From contig CAWESO010000014.1 in assembly GCA_963811775.1 (NCBI GenBank), forward strand, positions 98,063 through 162,062: a DNA stretch of 64,000 nt, in the 5' to 3' direction. Origin of the DNA: Chersky-840 sp963811775. Its GTDB lineage: Bacteria > Actinomycetota > Acidimicrobiia > Acidimicrobiales > UBA8190. Every line of letters begins with the position of its first letter. The first letter of the stretch is position 1. This document shows, piece after piece, positions 23,982 through 32,252 of the stretch. The notes under the pieces are model-generated. The model was not told where the DNA came from. It made no database searches and worked only from the letters and a program-made list of their open reading frames with translations. The position numbers and the translations under genes are program-made.

Positions 23982-25288
23982 GCATCGACGACGACGTCGA
24001 CCGGTTGATCGACGAGCGCCCCGGCAAGGAGCTCCTCGTCCCCCGCTACGACAATCCCGCCCACCCCGTCACCGACTTCCTCTTCCGGTCGGGCGGCACG
24101 ACCGCGTCGTACTGCCTGCTCACGGACCGATCCCGGGTGATCATCAACACGGGCATGGGGTACGAGGCCCCGCACCACAGGCGGGTGTTCGACGCCGTGC
24201 GCCCCGGCCCCACCCCGTATGTCATGAGCACACAGGCCCACGTCGATCACGTCGGTGGGGTCGCCCTGTTCCGTGAGCCGGGGACCGTGTACGTGGCCCA
24301 GGCGAACAACCCTTCCTGTCAGCACGACGACGCTCGCATCCGGCAGTTGCGCTACCGCACGGCGGGAATCTGGTTCGACATGACCGGTAGCGACGCCATC
24401 CGCATCGCGGCGGAGAACCCCGGTGTGTCGATGCACCAGGATGCCCCGGTGCCCGACCTCACCTTCGAGGATCGACTCGACCTCGACGCCGACGGGGTGC
24501 GGTTGGAGCTCATCGCGGCCGTGGGCGAGACGACCGACAGCATGATCGTGTGGCTCCCTGAGCACCGTATGGCCCTCATCAGCAATCTGTTGGGCCCATT
24601 GTTCCCCCACTTCCCCAATCTCAACACGTTGCGAGGTGATCGTTACCGACTCGTGGAGCCCTACCTGAGGAGCGTGCGCCGACTGCGCGAGCTGCACCCG
24701 GAGGTGCTCGTGACAGGGCGCCACGAGCCGATCGTCGGCTCCGAGCTCATCGACGCCTCGCTCCGACGACTTCACGACGCGGTGGAATGGGTGCACCGCA
24801 CCACACTCGAAGGGATGAACGCCGGGACGGACCTGTGGTCATTGATGCGGGACGTGACCCTGCCGGCGCATCTCCGCGTCGGGCAGGGATACGGCAAGGT
24901 GTCGTGGGCGGTTCGCACCATCTGGGAGACCTACGTCGGCTGGTTCAAGCTCGAGTCGAGCACGGAGCTCTACCCCGACCAACACACCGAGGCGTTGGCC
25001 CTGATGGTCGGGGCGGTGGGGGTCGAGGGGGCTCTCGACCACGCCCGCCGAGCCCTGGACCGGGACGAGGCGGTCGTGGCGATCCTCCTGGCCGAAGCGG
25101 TCGTGGACGTGGCCGGGGACCATCCCGGCGCGGCACGGGTGATGGTCGAGGCCCACCGGCGGTTGCTCGATGCCGGGGGTGTCGTCAATTTCTGGGAGAG
25201 CGGGTGGCTCGAGTCCCAGGCGCGCCTGTGGACGCAGCGCTGCCTCTCGGATCAAGACCCAGCCCCCGACGAGCGCTCCGGGCGTTGA
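23978..25288 (+). CDS. MBL-fold hydrolase with alkylsulfatase-type dimerisation domain
   Basis: This 436-residue protein has an N-terminal metallo-beta-lactamase fold and a C-terminal helical part (about residues 285-400) that resembles the alkyl sulfatase dimerisation domain (LSWAVRT-like and WFKLESSTELYP segments). The metal motif reads STQAHVDHVGG: the first His of the usual H-x-H-x-D-H is Gln, while the other ligands remain. SdsA1-type enzymes cleave alkyl sulfates. Coupling with a sulfotransferase gene suggests linked sulfation and desulfation, or a non-sulfatase role. The odd first ligand lowers confidence in activity. It starts with GTG. Confidence 0.82.
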   Translation: MSIDDDVDRLIDERPGKELLVPRYDNPAHPVTDFLFRSGGTTASYCLLTDRSRVIINTGMGYEAPHHRRVFDAVRPGPTPYVMSTQAHVDHVGGVALFREPGTVYVAQANNPSCQHDDARIRQLRYRTAGIWFDMTGSDAIRIAAENPGVSMHQDAPVPDLTFEDRLDLDADGVRLELIAAVGETTDSMIVWLPEHRMALISNLLGPLFPHFPNLNTLRGDRYRLVEPYLRSVRRLRELHPEVLVTGRHEPIVGSELIDASLRRLHDAVEWVHRTTLEGMNAGTDLWSLMRDVTLPAHLRVGQGYGKVSWAVRTIWETYVGWFKLESSTELYPDQHTEALALMVGAVGVEGALDHARRALDRDEAVVAILLAEAVVDVAGDHPGAARVMVEAHRRLLDAGGVVNFWESGWLESQARLWTQRCLSDQDPAPDERSGR

Positions 25289-25301
25289 CCCCGCCGTCGT
25301 T

Positions 25302-26609
25302 CTACGAGCTCGTCGAGCCCGACACGGGAACCGATGGGTGCGTCGAGTCGCGGCGGTGTTCGTAGGTGACGACCACGTCCGAGGTGCACGCACGGTAGTG
25401 CTCGGCCAGCTCACGGTGATCGGCGACCACTCCCGTGACCTGGAAGACCTTGTCCAGAGAGCCGTTGTGCCAGTCGACAGGGTCGCCCACCATCTTGTGC
25501 ACGTCGATGGCGACGACCCCCGGCATCTCACCGAGCTTGTCGAGCCCTGCGGATCCGACGTACTTCTCGGCTGACATGGGCGGTTCGCAGTAGTAGCGGT
25601 ACGCGACCCGGTCGCACGCGACCGGTCCTTCGACCGCGATGTGTTCACCCAGGGCCAGGCGCATGCACATCTCGAGGATCGGGAGCCCTGACGCGAGCTT
25701 GACGTTGACGGGTGTGATCCCCGAGGGGCGCCCGTTCACCTCGATGATCTTGTAGCCCTGCGGCGTGAATTTGATCTCGGTTCGATAGCACCCGAAGTCG
25801 GCGTGCAGGGCACGCAGGGACGCGGTCGTCAACCCGAACAGCTGCTCGACCTCGCCCGGAGGGATGTCAGCAGGGAAGAACCCTCCCGAGGAGCGGAACG
25901 GCGGCATCACGGGGAACAGCCCGGAGACTCCCATGTGGCTGACGACGCCCCGGCTGACGATGCTGTCGACGCTCACGCGGTCGGCATAGGGCGCAGAGTC
26001 GGGACCCAGGTCCTCCATCTGCTCTTCGAGGATCAGCTGCGACGGGTGCGCGGACTTGTCGAGGAGGCGAGCCAGCTCATCGGCGTCGCGGACCGGGATG
26101 ACGTCGCGACACGCCGTCCCGCTCCTGGGTTTGAGCACCAGAGGAAAGGTCATCCCGTCGCACAGCCTGGCCAACTCGTCTTCGTCGATCGGCTCTCGCA
26201 CGGCGCTGAACCTCGGGCCGGGCACGCCCGCCGCAGTCAGCGCGTCGCGCTGGAGCAGCTTGTCGGTCAGGCGCGCCGTCGTGCGCACCGAGGGGCCGGG
26301 CAGTCCCAACGCCGCCGCCAGCCAGGCATGACGGTGGAGGTCGGTGTCGAAGAACGACGTGATGCCGGCCGGATGCTCGTCGTGGACGAGTCGGATCAGA
26401 TCCTCGGCTGACCGATCGGCGCTGTCGATGACGTGCCCGAACTTGCGCAGCACCCTCATCATGACGCCCGGCTCCCGGGAGTCGACGATCCAGAGGAACC
26501 GGCACACGTCCGACCCGGCTTCGACGATCTCCGACCACGGCCGGGACCGGGCGCTGAACACCACCGCCAGCAACGGCGGCTTCCCCGTCGTTCGATCGGT
26601 GCCGGTCAT
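25302..26609 (-). CDS. ATP-grasp domain carboxylate-amine ligase-like protein
   Basis: This 435-residue ATP-grasp enzyme has LTDKLLQRDALTAAGVPGPR (entry to the ATP-binding lobe), FPLVLKPRSGTACRDVIPV (ATP lysine and Gly-rich loop), LILEEQMED (hinge), and the metal site CYRTEIKFTPQGYKIIEVN, with GRPSG after it. The family forms amide or peptide bonds through acyl-phosphates, or acts in biotin-carboxylase-like reactions. It ends 13 bases from the convergent sulfatase-like gene. A product such as a dipeptide or amino-acid conjugate is possible but not shown. Confidence 0.86.
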   Translation of the reverse strand: MTGTDRTTGKPPLLAVVFSARSRPWSEIVEAGSDVCRFLWIVDSREPGVMMRVLRKFGHVIDSADRSAEDLIRLVHDEHPAGITSFFDTDLHRHAWLAAALGLPGPSVRTTARLTDKLLQRDALTAAGVPGPRFSAVREPIDEDELARLCDGMTFPLVLKPRSGTACRDVIPVRDADELARLLDKSAHPSQLILEEQMEDLGPDSAPYADRVSVDSIVSRGVVSHMGVSGLFPVMPPFRSSGGFFPADIPPGEVEQLFGLTTASLRALHADFGCYRTEIKFTPQGYKIIEVNGRPSGITPVNVKLASGLPILEMCMRLALGEHIAVEGPVACDRVAYRYYCEPPMSAEKYVGSAGLDKLGEMPGVVAIDVHKMVGDPVDWHNGSLDKVFQVTGVVADHRELAEHYRACTSDVVVTYEHRRDSTHPSVPVSGSTSS

Positions 26610-26717
26610 GCCCGGTGGCCGTCCACGCCGCGACCGTACCGCTCAGCCGATTCACCCGACGAGGACCCCGGCGTGGCGGCCCCGGTCGTCCTGATGGCCC
26701 CGCGGCCGAGAGGTCCC

Positions 26718-27297
26718 TCAGCGGGGCACGGGCCGGCGTTTCGGGGCTCTCTCCTGGACAGGCATGGAGTTCCTCTTCGGGATGGGGTACGGCATCCCGA
26801 GATCGGCCGTCCCCGCCAGCGCATTCACCACCGCCTGCTCGGCGACGCTGGTGTCACCCAACGAGGTCGCCGGCAGGTGCGGGACCGACACGTCGGGTCG
26901 GTCGTGCAGTGCCAGTGCCTCGGTGAGATCGCCGGTGACCGATCGTCGCCAGGAGGACAGGTTGGTCGAACACCGTGACCGTGCGATGATCGATGGTCCG
27001 CGCCAGCACCGGGCCTTTCGAGAATCCCCGGACATGGGACAGGGTGCCGAAGTAGTGGTCGAACGAGCGGTTCTCCTGCATCAAGACGACCACGTGCTCG
27101 ACGTCTTTCAGTGTGGCGTGACGCGGCCGGTGGTGGGCCAGCGTCGAATCGAGGAGTGAACCTTGTCGCGACGACAATCCGACACTGGCGATCCCGGCGG
27201 TCATTCCGGCCTGCAGGAATCGACGGCGGTTCAGCCGCGGAGCGGTTCGGACGGTGGTGGCGCGCGCGCCGGGGCGGTGGTGTTCCACCTGTCTCAT
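26718..27297 (-). pseudogene. Phospholipase C/phosphoesterase family, internal deletion
   Basis: The N-terminus is a Tat-type signal (LNRRRFLQAGMTAGIASVGL) followed by the phosphoesterase opening VEHVVVLMQENRSFDHYFGT. After about 125 residues the frame changes near 26950. The remaining sequence is the normal C-terminal end of the same family: SWRRSVTGDLTEALAL, then TSVAEQAVVNALAGTADLG and PYPIPKRNSMPVQE. The middle part of the enzyme, typically more than 300 residues and holding the rest of the active site, is missing. The gene is therefore a deletion remnant of a secreted phosphocholine-type phospholipase C or acid phosphatase. Confidence 0.82.
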
Positions 27298-27639
27298 CCC
27301 TTCGTATCGGGTGGTCCGTAGGTGGCGATCGCCACGCGCAACGATTCATGCATAGGGATGTAAAGCGGGCGCGACGTCTCGGTGAACCCTGGGTGAAACA
27401 ACAACGACGGGGCGGTCACCGATGCGTCGACAGGTGAAAGCACGTGCGCGTCCCCCCAAACCGTCATGGGTGGAATCACCCTCCCAAACACACGGAGTGA
27501 CCTGCTATGTCTGTGTTGACTGACTTTTCGCCCGGCGTGGTTCGCGCCGCTCGTTGATCCCGGAGCATCCCTTCGAACGCGCCCGGATCACCCCGGACGG
27601 GTGTCGGCACGACATTGAGGATCGAGCAAGGAGCGATGA
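27298..27639. other. Intergenic region between divergent genes
   Basis: These 342 bases separate the phospholipase remnant (minus) and the G1 peptidase (plus). They should hold both promoters. No RNA gene or additional ORF is supported. Confidence 0.4.
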
Positions 27640-28515
27640 ATGCTTGCACCGAAAGAACAACGACGTCGTGTTGTTGCGACGCTCGTGACGACCGTGCTCG
27701 CGGCCGGATGTGTCGTGCTGTTCACGGCCGGGGTGGCCTCGTCGGCAACCCCTGGGGCTCTTTCGCGGCCGACCTTCCAGGTCACACAGAAGTACCACCG
27801 TCCGATCTCGGTCACCGGGCTCGGCACGCGTTTCGCGGAAAGCCAGTCCTCGAACTGGTCCGGGTACAACCAGGGCGTTCTGGACACCGATACCCTCACC
27901 AGCTCGATCAGCGGGTCGTGGGTCGTGCCCACTGCGACGCAGCACACGAAGGGCGAGGCTGAAGACTCGGCGACCTGGGTCGGAATCGGCGGTGGTTGCC
28001 TGCAGTCGAGTTGCAGCGCCAGCGACAGCACGCTGATCCAGGCGGGTACCGAGCAGGACGTCTCGGCTTCGGGTCAGGCGACATACGACGCCTGGTACGA
28101 GATCATCCCGGTGCCCGAGATCGAGTCGAGCATCGTCGTGCACCCCGGTGACGTCATCGACTGCTCGATCAGCGCAGCCCTTCCCGGGGTGTGGACCATC
28201 TCCCTCAAAGACGTCACCGACGGGCAGAGCTTCTCTCAGACCGTGCCTTACACCTCGGACGAGTCCACCGCCGAGTGGATCGAGGAGACCCCGACCGAGA
28301 TCGGGACCACCGGGACGGGCCTGGCCGCGTTGCCCAACCTGACGACCGTGCACTTCACGCAGGCCACCGTGAACGGCGCCAGCGCCGGGCTCGTGCCCGA
28401 CCAGGCCGTGCAGCTCATCAACGCCAGCGGCGACCCCATCGCCACTCCGTCCGCACCCGTCTCCGGCAATCGCTTCGACGATTGCGCCTGGGCCACGAGC
28501 TGCGCCGCACCGTGA
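27640..28515 (+). CDS. Secreted G1 family (eqolisin) glutamic endopeptidase
   Basis: This 291-residue exported protein has a signal peptide to about residue 36 (FTAGVASSA). The mature part shows the eqolisin beta-sandwich signatures SNWSGYNQG, ISGSWVVPTAT, TWVGIGGG, YDAWYEIIP and DVIDCSISA. By alignment in memory with scytalidoglutamic peptidase, the catalytic pair is Gln134 (TLIQAGTE) and Glu212 (TAEWIEETP). Such peptidases cut proteins at acidic pH and are found mainly in fungi and some acid-tolerant bacteria. The ATG has an AAGGAG site upstream, and a hairpin terminator follows the gene. Confidence 0.88.
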   Translation: MLAPKEQRRRVVATLVTTVLAAGCVVLFTAGVASSATPGALSRPTFQVTQKYHRPISVTGLGTRFAESQSSNWSGYNQGVLDTDTLTSSISGSWVVPTATQHTKGEAEDSATWVGIGGGCLQSSCSASDSTLIQAGTEQDVSASGQATYDAWYEIIPVPEIESSIVVHPGDVIDCSISAALPGVWTISLKDVTDGQSFSQTVPYTSDESTAEWIEETPTEIGTTGTGLAALPNLTTVHFTQATVNGASAGLVPDQAVQLINASGDPIATPSAPVSGNRFDDCAWATSCAAP

Positions 28516-28525
28516 CGGCGTGACG

Positions 28526-28559
28526 CAGCCGCCCGGCCCTCCACGACCCCGGGCGGCTG
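28526..28559 (+). terminator. Terminator hairpin after the G1 peptidase
   Basis: A perfect 11-bp stem (CAGCCGCCCGG and CCGGGCGGCTG, loop of 12 bases) lies 10 bases after the stop codon. No strong U-tract follows. Confidence 0.6.
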
Positions 28560-28581
28560 TGTCCGGTCCCGCACCAGGCAA

Positions 28582-28630
28582 TAGTCCATAAAATAGACTG
28601 TCAACGGTCGCGGCCATATGCTCGACCGCG
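28582..28630 (+). promoter_or_regulatory. MarR gene promoter with overlapping operator
   Basis: A -35 TAGACT (28594-28599), 17-base spacer and -10 TATGCT (28617-28622) end 8 bases before the MarR ATG, so the mRNA is leaderless. An AT-rich element AGTCCATAAAATAGACT, with AGTC/GACT ends, overlaps the -35. It is a likely autoregulatory MarR site. Confidence 0.5.
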
Positions 28631-29080
28631 ATGGACGCCGAATCGGACCCGTTCGCCCTGCTGGGGATGCCCGCGCTCCTGCGGGCGGCGTGGCGTACCT
28701 ACGTCGCGGCGGTGCGCGCTGGCTTGGCCGAGGCGGGATTCGACGACGTGCCTCGGGACGGCTCCTATGTGATCAGCGGCATCGCCAGGTCCGGCGCCCC
28801 GCTGAGCGACGTCATCACGGGCCTCGGCGTGTCCAAGCAGAGCGCGGGGCAACTCGTGGACAGCCTGGTCGTGCGGGGGTATCTCGAGCGCACGGTGGAC
28901 CCCGACGACCGCCGGCGGCTGACGGTGTCGTTGACCGACCGGGGCCATGGCGCGGCCGCCGCCATCCGGTCCGCGGTCGAGCGGATCGACCGCGACCTCG
29001 TCGATCACGTCGGTTCGGCGGCGGTGGGCCACACCCGACAGACGTTGGCGTCTCTGATCGAGCACGCCGGCGACGGCTGA
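28631..29080 (+). CDS. MarR family transcriptional regulator
   Basis: This 149-residue regulator has the MarR winged helix: APLSDVITGLGVSKQSAGQL (recognition helix) and LVVRGYLERTVDPDDRRRLT, whose DPDDRR wing is the family fingerprint. Flanking helices form the dimer interface. It is immediately followed by the glycosyltransferase gene (its TGA directly precedes the GTG) and has an operator-like element at its own promoter. It probably represses itself and the glycosyltransferase in response to a small ligand. Confidence 0.9.
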   Translation: MDAESDPFALLGMPALLRAAWRTYVAAVRAGLAEAGFDDVPRDGSYVISGIARSGAPLSDVITGLGVSKQSAGQLVDSLVVRGYLERTVDPDDRRRLTVSLTDRGHGAAAAIRSAVERIDRDLVDHVGSAAVGHTRQTLASLIEHAGDG

Positions 29081-30985
29081 GTGGTGGACGCCACGAGCGC
29101 CACCTCCACCGACGGCGCCGGTGTCACGGTGGCCGGTGCCCACCCTTGGTGGCGCCGCGCCATGGTGTGGCGGTCACCGGCCGATCAACCCCCGTGGGCG
29201 CGGCCCGTGCTCCTGGCCATCACCGTCATCGCCGCGGTGGCGTACGGCTGGCACATGGGCTCGAGCATCGAGATCTACTACGCCGCCGCCGTGCGCAGCA
29301 TGTCCATGAGCTGGCACGACTTCGTCTATGGCGCATTCGACCCGGCCGGCACGGTGTCAGTCGACAAATTGCCCGGCGCGCTGTGGGTCCAGGCCCTGTC
29401 CGTCCGTCTGTTCGGGGCGCACTCCTGGGCCGTGGACCTGCCTCAGGTGCTCGAGGGTGCGCTCACCGTTCTCGTCCTCTATCGCGCCGTCCGGCGCCTG
29501 GCAGGAGCGCGCGCCGGCATCGTTGCCGCCGCCGTCCTGGCCCTGAGCCCGGCGGTGGTCTCTCTGGACCGGGGCAATATCTCCGACACGCTGCTGGTCC
29601 TGCTGCTCGTGCTGGCCGCCGACTGCGTGGTGGCAGCTGTCGTGAGCGGTCGCCCTCGCAGCATGGTCATGGCCGGGGTGTGGGTCGGGCTCGCCTTCCA
29701 GGCCAAGATGATCGAGGCGTGGCTCGTCGTCCCGGCCTTGGCTCTCACCTATCTCGTCGCGTCGGGCACTGCGTTTCGGTCCCGCCTGCTTCGGCTGGGC
29801 ACCATGGTCGTCATCGTCGTCGGCGTCTCGTTCAGTTGGATGGCGTTCGTCTCGCTCCAGCCCACGTCGCATCGGCCGTATGTCGACGGGAGCCAGCATG
29901 ACTCCGTCTTCGAGCAGGTGTTCGACTACAACGGTTTGGGCCGGGTCGGGCAACCGTCACCCAACCAGCAGTTGGGCCGGACACTCGACCTTCCGTTCTT
30001 CACCGCCGGCGGGCCCAAACCGGCGTGGAACCGGCTGCTCACAGCCGCCTACGGTCGAGACGGCGGCTGGCTCCTGCCGACCTCGGCCTTCATCGTCGTG
30101 GCCGGGCTCGTGGCGCGCCGACGCCGGCCCCGGACGGATCGCCTCCGGGCCGGAATCGTCTTGTGGGGCGCCTGGCTCCTCGTCCTCGGCGTGGTCTTCA
30201 GCGCCAGCGGCACCATCAACGGTTACTACCTGGCCGCGCTGGGGCCACCCGTGGCCGGATTGATCGGGATCGGGAGCACGCTGGCCTGGGACGGCCGCCG
30301 CACGGCCGGCGCCCGCATCGCCGTGATCGGCGCCGTGCTTCTCAGCGCGGGCTACGCCGCCTGGCTGCTGCCCGGGGCCGGGACCGGACTGCCGGGGTGG
30401 CTCAGGCCCGCCGTGCTCGGGCTCGGCATCGCCGCCGCCGGGGTCGTCGCCGTCGGGCGGCTCCTCGCCGAGCGCGTCCTGCTCAGCGCCGTGACGGCCG
30501 GTGCGGTTCTCGGCGCCACCGTCCTGGTCCCGGCCGTTGCGGCCGCGTCGCTGGTGCTCAACACCCTGGGTCCCTTCGACACGCCCTTCCAGTCCGTGCA
30601 GACGACGGCCTTCACGAGGTCGTTCTTCAGCGCGCCGATGAAGGTGCTGTCCGTGCTGCCTCGGCTCGAGGCGGTCCGCAACGGCGCCCCCGACCTGATG
30701 GCGACCCAGACATCGGTCCTGGCGGCCACCTTCATCTTCGCCACCGGCCTCGAGGTGCTCCCCATCGGCGGGTTCACCGGCGACGCCCCGGCGCCCACCG
30801 TGCATACCCTGGCGGCGATGGTGGATCGGGGCGACTTCCACCTGGTGCTCACGGCCGCCACGAGCACCGACCCGAGAGTCGTGTGGGTGACGCGGCATTG
30901 CCTGAAGGCGACGTCGCCCCCGAGCACCCCCGGATCGGGGGTGCTCGTGCCCGTCGGCGTGCACTTCTGCCTCCCGCCGCGCTGA
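29081..30985 (+). CDS. GT39/ArnT-like polytopic glycosyltransferase
   Basis: This 634-residue membrane protein has about 11-13 helices and the actinobacterial GT39-like opening: SSIEIYYAAAVRSMSMSWHD, then DPAGTVSVDKLPGALWVQAL and HSWAVDLPQVLEGAL. These enzymes transfer a sugar from a polyprenyl-phosphate donor to protein or glycan outside the membrane. In relatives the first loop carries two acidic residues; here one Glu (SIEIYY) is clear. The C-terminal soluble domain (about residues 500-634) includes VLAATFIFATGLEVLPIGGF. The acceptor is unknown. A GTG start abuts the MarR stop, so both form one operon. Confidence 0.86.
   Translation: MVDATSATSTDGAGVTVAGAHPWWRRAMVWRSPADQPPWARPVLLAITVIAAVAYGWHMGSSIEIYYAAAVRSMSMSWHDFVYGAFDPAGTVSVDKLPGALWVQALSVRLFGAHSWAVDLPQVLEGALTVLVLYRAVRRLAGARAGIVAAAVLALSPAVVSLDRGNISDTLLVLLLVLAADCVVAAVVSGRPRSMVMAGVWVGLAFQAKMIEAWLVVPALALTYLVASGTAFRSRLLRLGTMVVIVVGVSFSWMAFVSLQPTSHRPYVDGSQHDSVFEQVFDYNGLGRVGQPSPNQQLGRTLDLPFFTAGGPKPAWNRLLTAAYGRDGGWLLPTSAFIVVAGLVARRRRPRTDRLRAGIVLWGAWLLVLGVVFSASGTINGYYLAALGPPVAGLIGIGSTLAWDGRRTAGARIAVIGAVLLSAGYAAWLLPGAGTGLPGWLRPAVLGLGIAAAGVVAVGRLLAERVLLSAVTAGAVLGATVLVPAVAAASLVLNTLGPFDTPFQSVQTTAFTRSFFSAPMKVLSVLPRLEAVRNGAPDLMATQTSVLAATFIFATGLEVLPIGGFTGDAPAPTVHTLAAMVDRGDFHLVLTAATSTDPRVVWVTRHCLKATSPPSTPGSGVLVPVGVHFCLPPR
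30921..30947 (+). terminator. Perfect hairpin inside the 3' coding end of the glycosyltransferase
   Basis: The arms CGAGCACCCCC and GGGGGTGCTCG pair perfectly over 11 bp with a 5-base loop. The hairpin ends 38 bases before the stop codon, so the signal lies within codons for the protein C-terminus. No U-tract is seen. Confidence 0.45.
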
Positions 30986-31019
30986 GCGACGAGGCCGCTG
31001 CACGTGGGTGGCGCGGGAG

Positions 31020-31054
31020 GTGACGCGGTGGGTTCGACTCGGTAGCGTCGTGGG
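31020..31054 (+). promoter_or_regulatory. Leaderless promoter of the SQR-like gene
   Basis: GTGACG (31020-31025), a 17-base spacer and TAGCGT (31043-31048) end 6 bases before the GTG at 31055. There is no Shine-Dalgarno. Confidence 0.5.
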
Positions 31055-32191
31055 GTGCGGGTACTGATCCTGGGAGCGGGATTCGGTGGCCTCGAGTTGG
31101 CCACGAGGCTGTCGGACGAGTTTGGTGACGAACTCGACGTCGTCCTGATCGACAAGAGCGAAGGCTTCGTCTTCGGGTTCTCGAAGCTCGACGTCATGTT
31201 CGGGAAGAAGTCGTCGTCCGACGTCTTTCACCCCTACGCCGACATCGACAAGCCGGGGCTTCGGTTCGTCCCGGCCACCGTCCGGTCGATCGATCCGGTG
31301 TCGAAGCGTGTCGACACCGACGCTGGTCCCTTCGAAGCCGACATCCTGGTGGTCGCCCTGGGAGCCGACCTTCACCCTTCCGACACCCCGGGGCTCACCG
31401 AGGGGGGACACGAGTTCTATACGGTGGCGGGCGCGTTCGCGCTGCGCGACGTGCTGGCGAGCTTCGGTGGCGGTCACGTGATCGTCGGTGTGACGTCGCT
31501 GCCCTTCAAGTGCCCTCCGGCACCGAGCGAGACGGCCCTGCTCTTGCACGACTTCTTGACCAAGAAGAAGATCCGCGACGTTTCGTCCATTTCGCTCGTG
31601 ATGCCCCTGGGCGTTCCCATCCCTCCGTCGCCGGCCGCATCGGAAGCCTTGCTCGTCGCCTTCGCCGAGCGCGGCATCAGCTGGCATCCCGGTCGTCTGG
31701 TCGCTGGCCTCGATCCGCAGCGGAAGGTCGCCCTGCTCAGTGACGGCTCCGAGATGCCCTATGACCTGTTTCTCGGCGTTCCCGTGCACAAGGCGCCCGC
31801 GGTGATCGAGGAGTCAGGGCTGGCGGTCGACGGGTGGGTGCCGGTCAACCCGCTCACCTTGGAGACGTCGTATCCCGACGTCTACGCCGTCGGTGACGTG
31901 ACGAGTGTGGGGACCCCGAAAGCCGGGGTGTTCGCCGAGGGACAGGCCTCGGTGGTGGCCGCCCACATCGTGTCGCGGCTGCGGGACAGCCAGACCCACG
32001 TCACCTACGACGGCCAGGGGATCTGCTACCTCGAGTTCGGCCAGGACCAGGTGGCCAGGGTCGGCGTGACGTTCTTGAGCGGCCAGGCACCGGTCGGACA
32101 GCTCGAGGGCCCTTCGCGTGAGATTGCAGGTGACAAGGACGACTTCGGCACCACCCGCGTCCGGAGGTGGTTCGACCGGGCCCGGGGGTAG
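31055..32191 (+). CDS. FAD-dependent pyridine nucleotide-disulfide oxidoreductase, sulfide:quinone oxidoreductase-like
   Basis: This 378-residue flavoprotein has the FAD motif LILGAGFGGLELA near residue 4 and the late FAD motif YPDVYAVGDVTSVGTPKAGV. It carries the SQR/FCC-type central cysteine in LPFKCPPAPSETALLLHDF, where the C-P-P-A-P motif is characteristic of this group. The last third has YLEFGQDQVARVGVTFL. The second SQR-type active cysteine is not evident, so it may be a type that reduces quinone or another acceptor instead of sulfide. No partner genes are nearby. A symmetrical terminator separates it from the convergent MBL gene. Confidence 0.85.
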   Translation: MRVLILGAGFGGLELATRLSDEFGDELDVVLIDKSEGFVFGFSKLDVMFGKKSSSDVFHPYADIDKPGLRFVPATVRSIDPVSKRVDTDAGPFEADILVVALGADLHPSDTPGLTEGGHEFYTVAGAFALRDVLASFGGGHVIVGVTSLPFKCPPAPSETALLLHDFLTKKKIRDVSSISLVMPLGVPIPPSPAASEALLVAFAERGISWHPGRLVAGLDPQRKVALLSDGSEMPYDLFLGVPVHKAPAVIEESGLAVDGWVPVNPLTLETSYPDVYAVGDVTSVGTPKAGVFAEGQASVVAAHIVSRLRDSQTHVTYDGQGICYLEFGQDQVARVGVTFLSGQAPVGQLEGPSREIAGDKDDFGTTRVRRWFDRARG

Positions 32192-32206
32192 AGCGTCTTC
32201 CCGCTC

Positions 32207-32234
32207 CACGGCGCGACCGTCAGGTCGCGCCGTG
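32207..32234. terminator. Bidirectional terminator between convergent genes
   Basis: A perfect 12-bp stem (CACGGCGCGACC and GGTCGCGCCGTG) with loop GTCA lies 16 bases after the SQR-like stop and 19 bases after the end of the MBL gene on the other strand. Confidence 0.65.
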
Positions 32235-32252
32235 CCATCGGCTCGGGAGGTC

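Noticed and set aside
31020..31054. A tRNA-like GGTTCGACTC stretch before the SQR-like gene
   Set aside because: No cloverleaf stems can be formed around it; it is part of a promoter.
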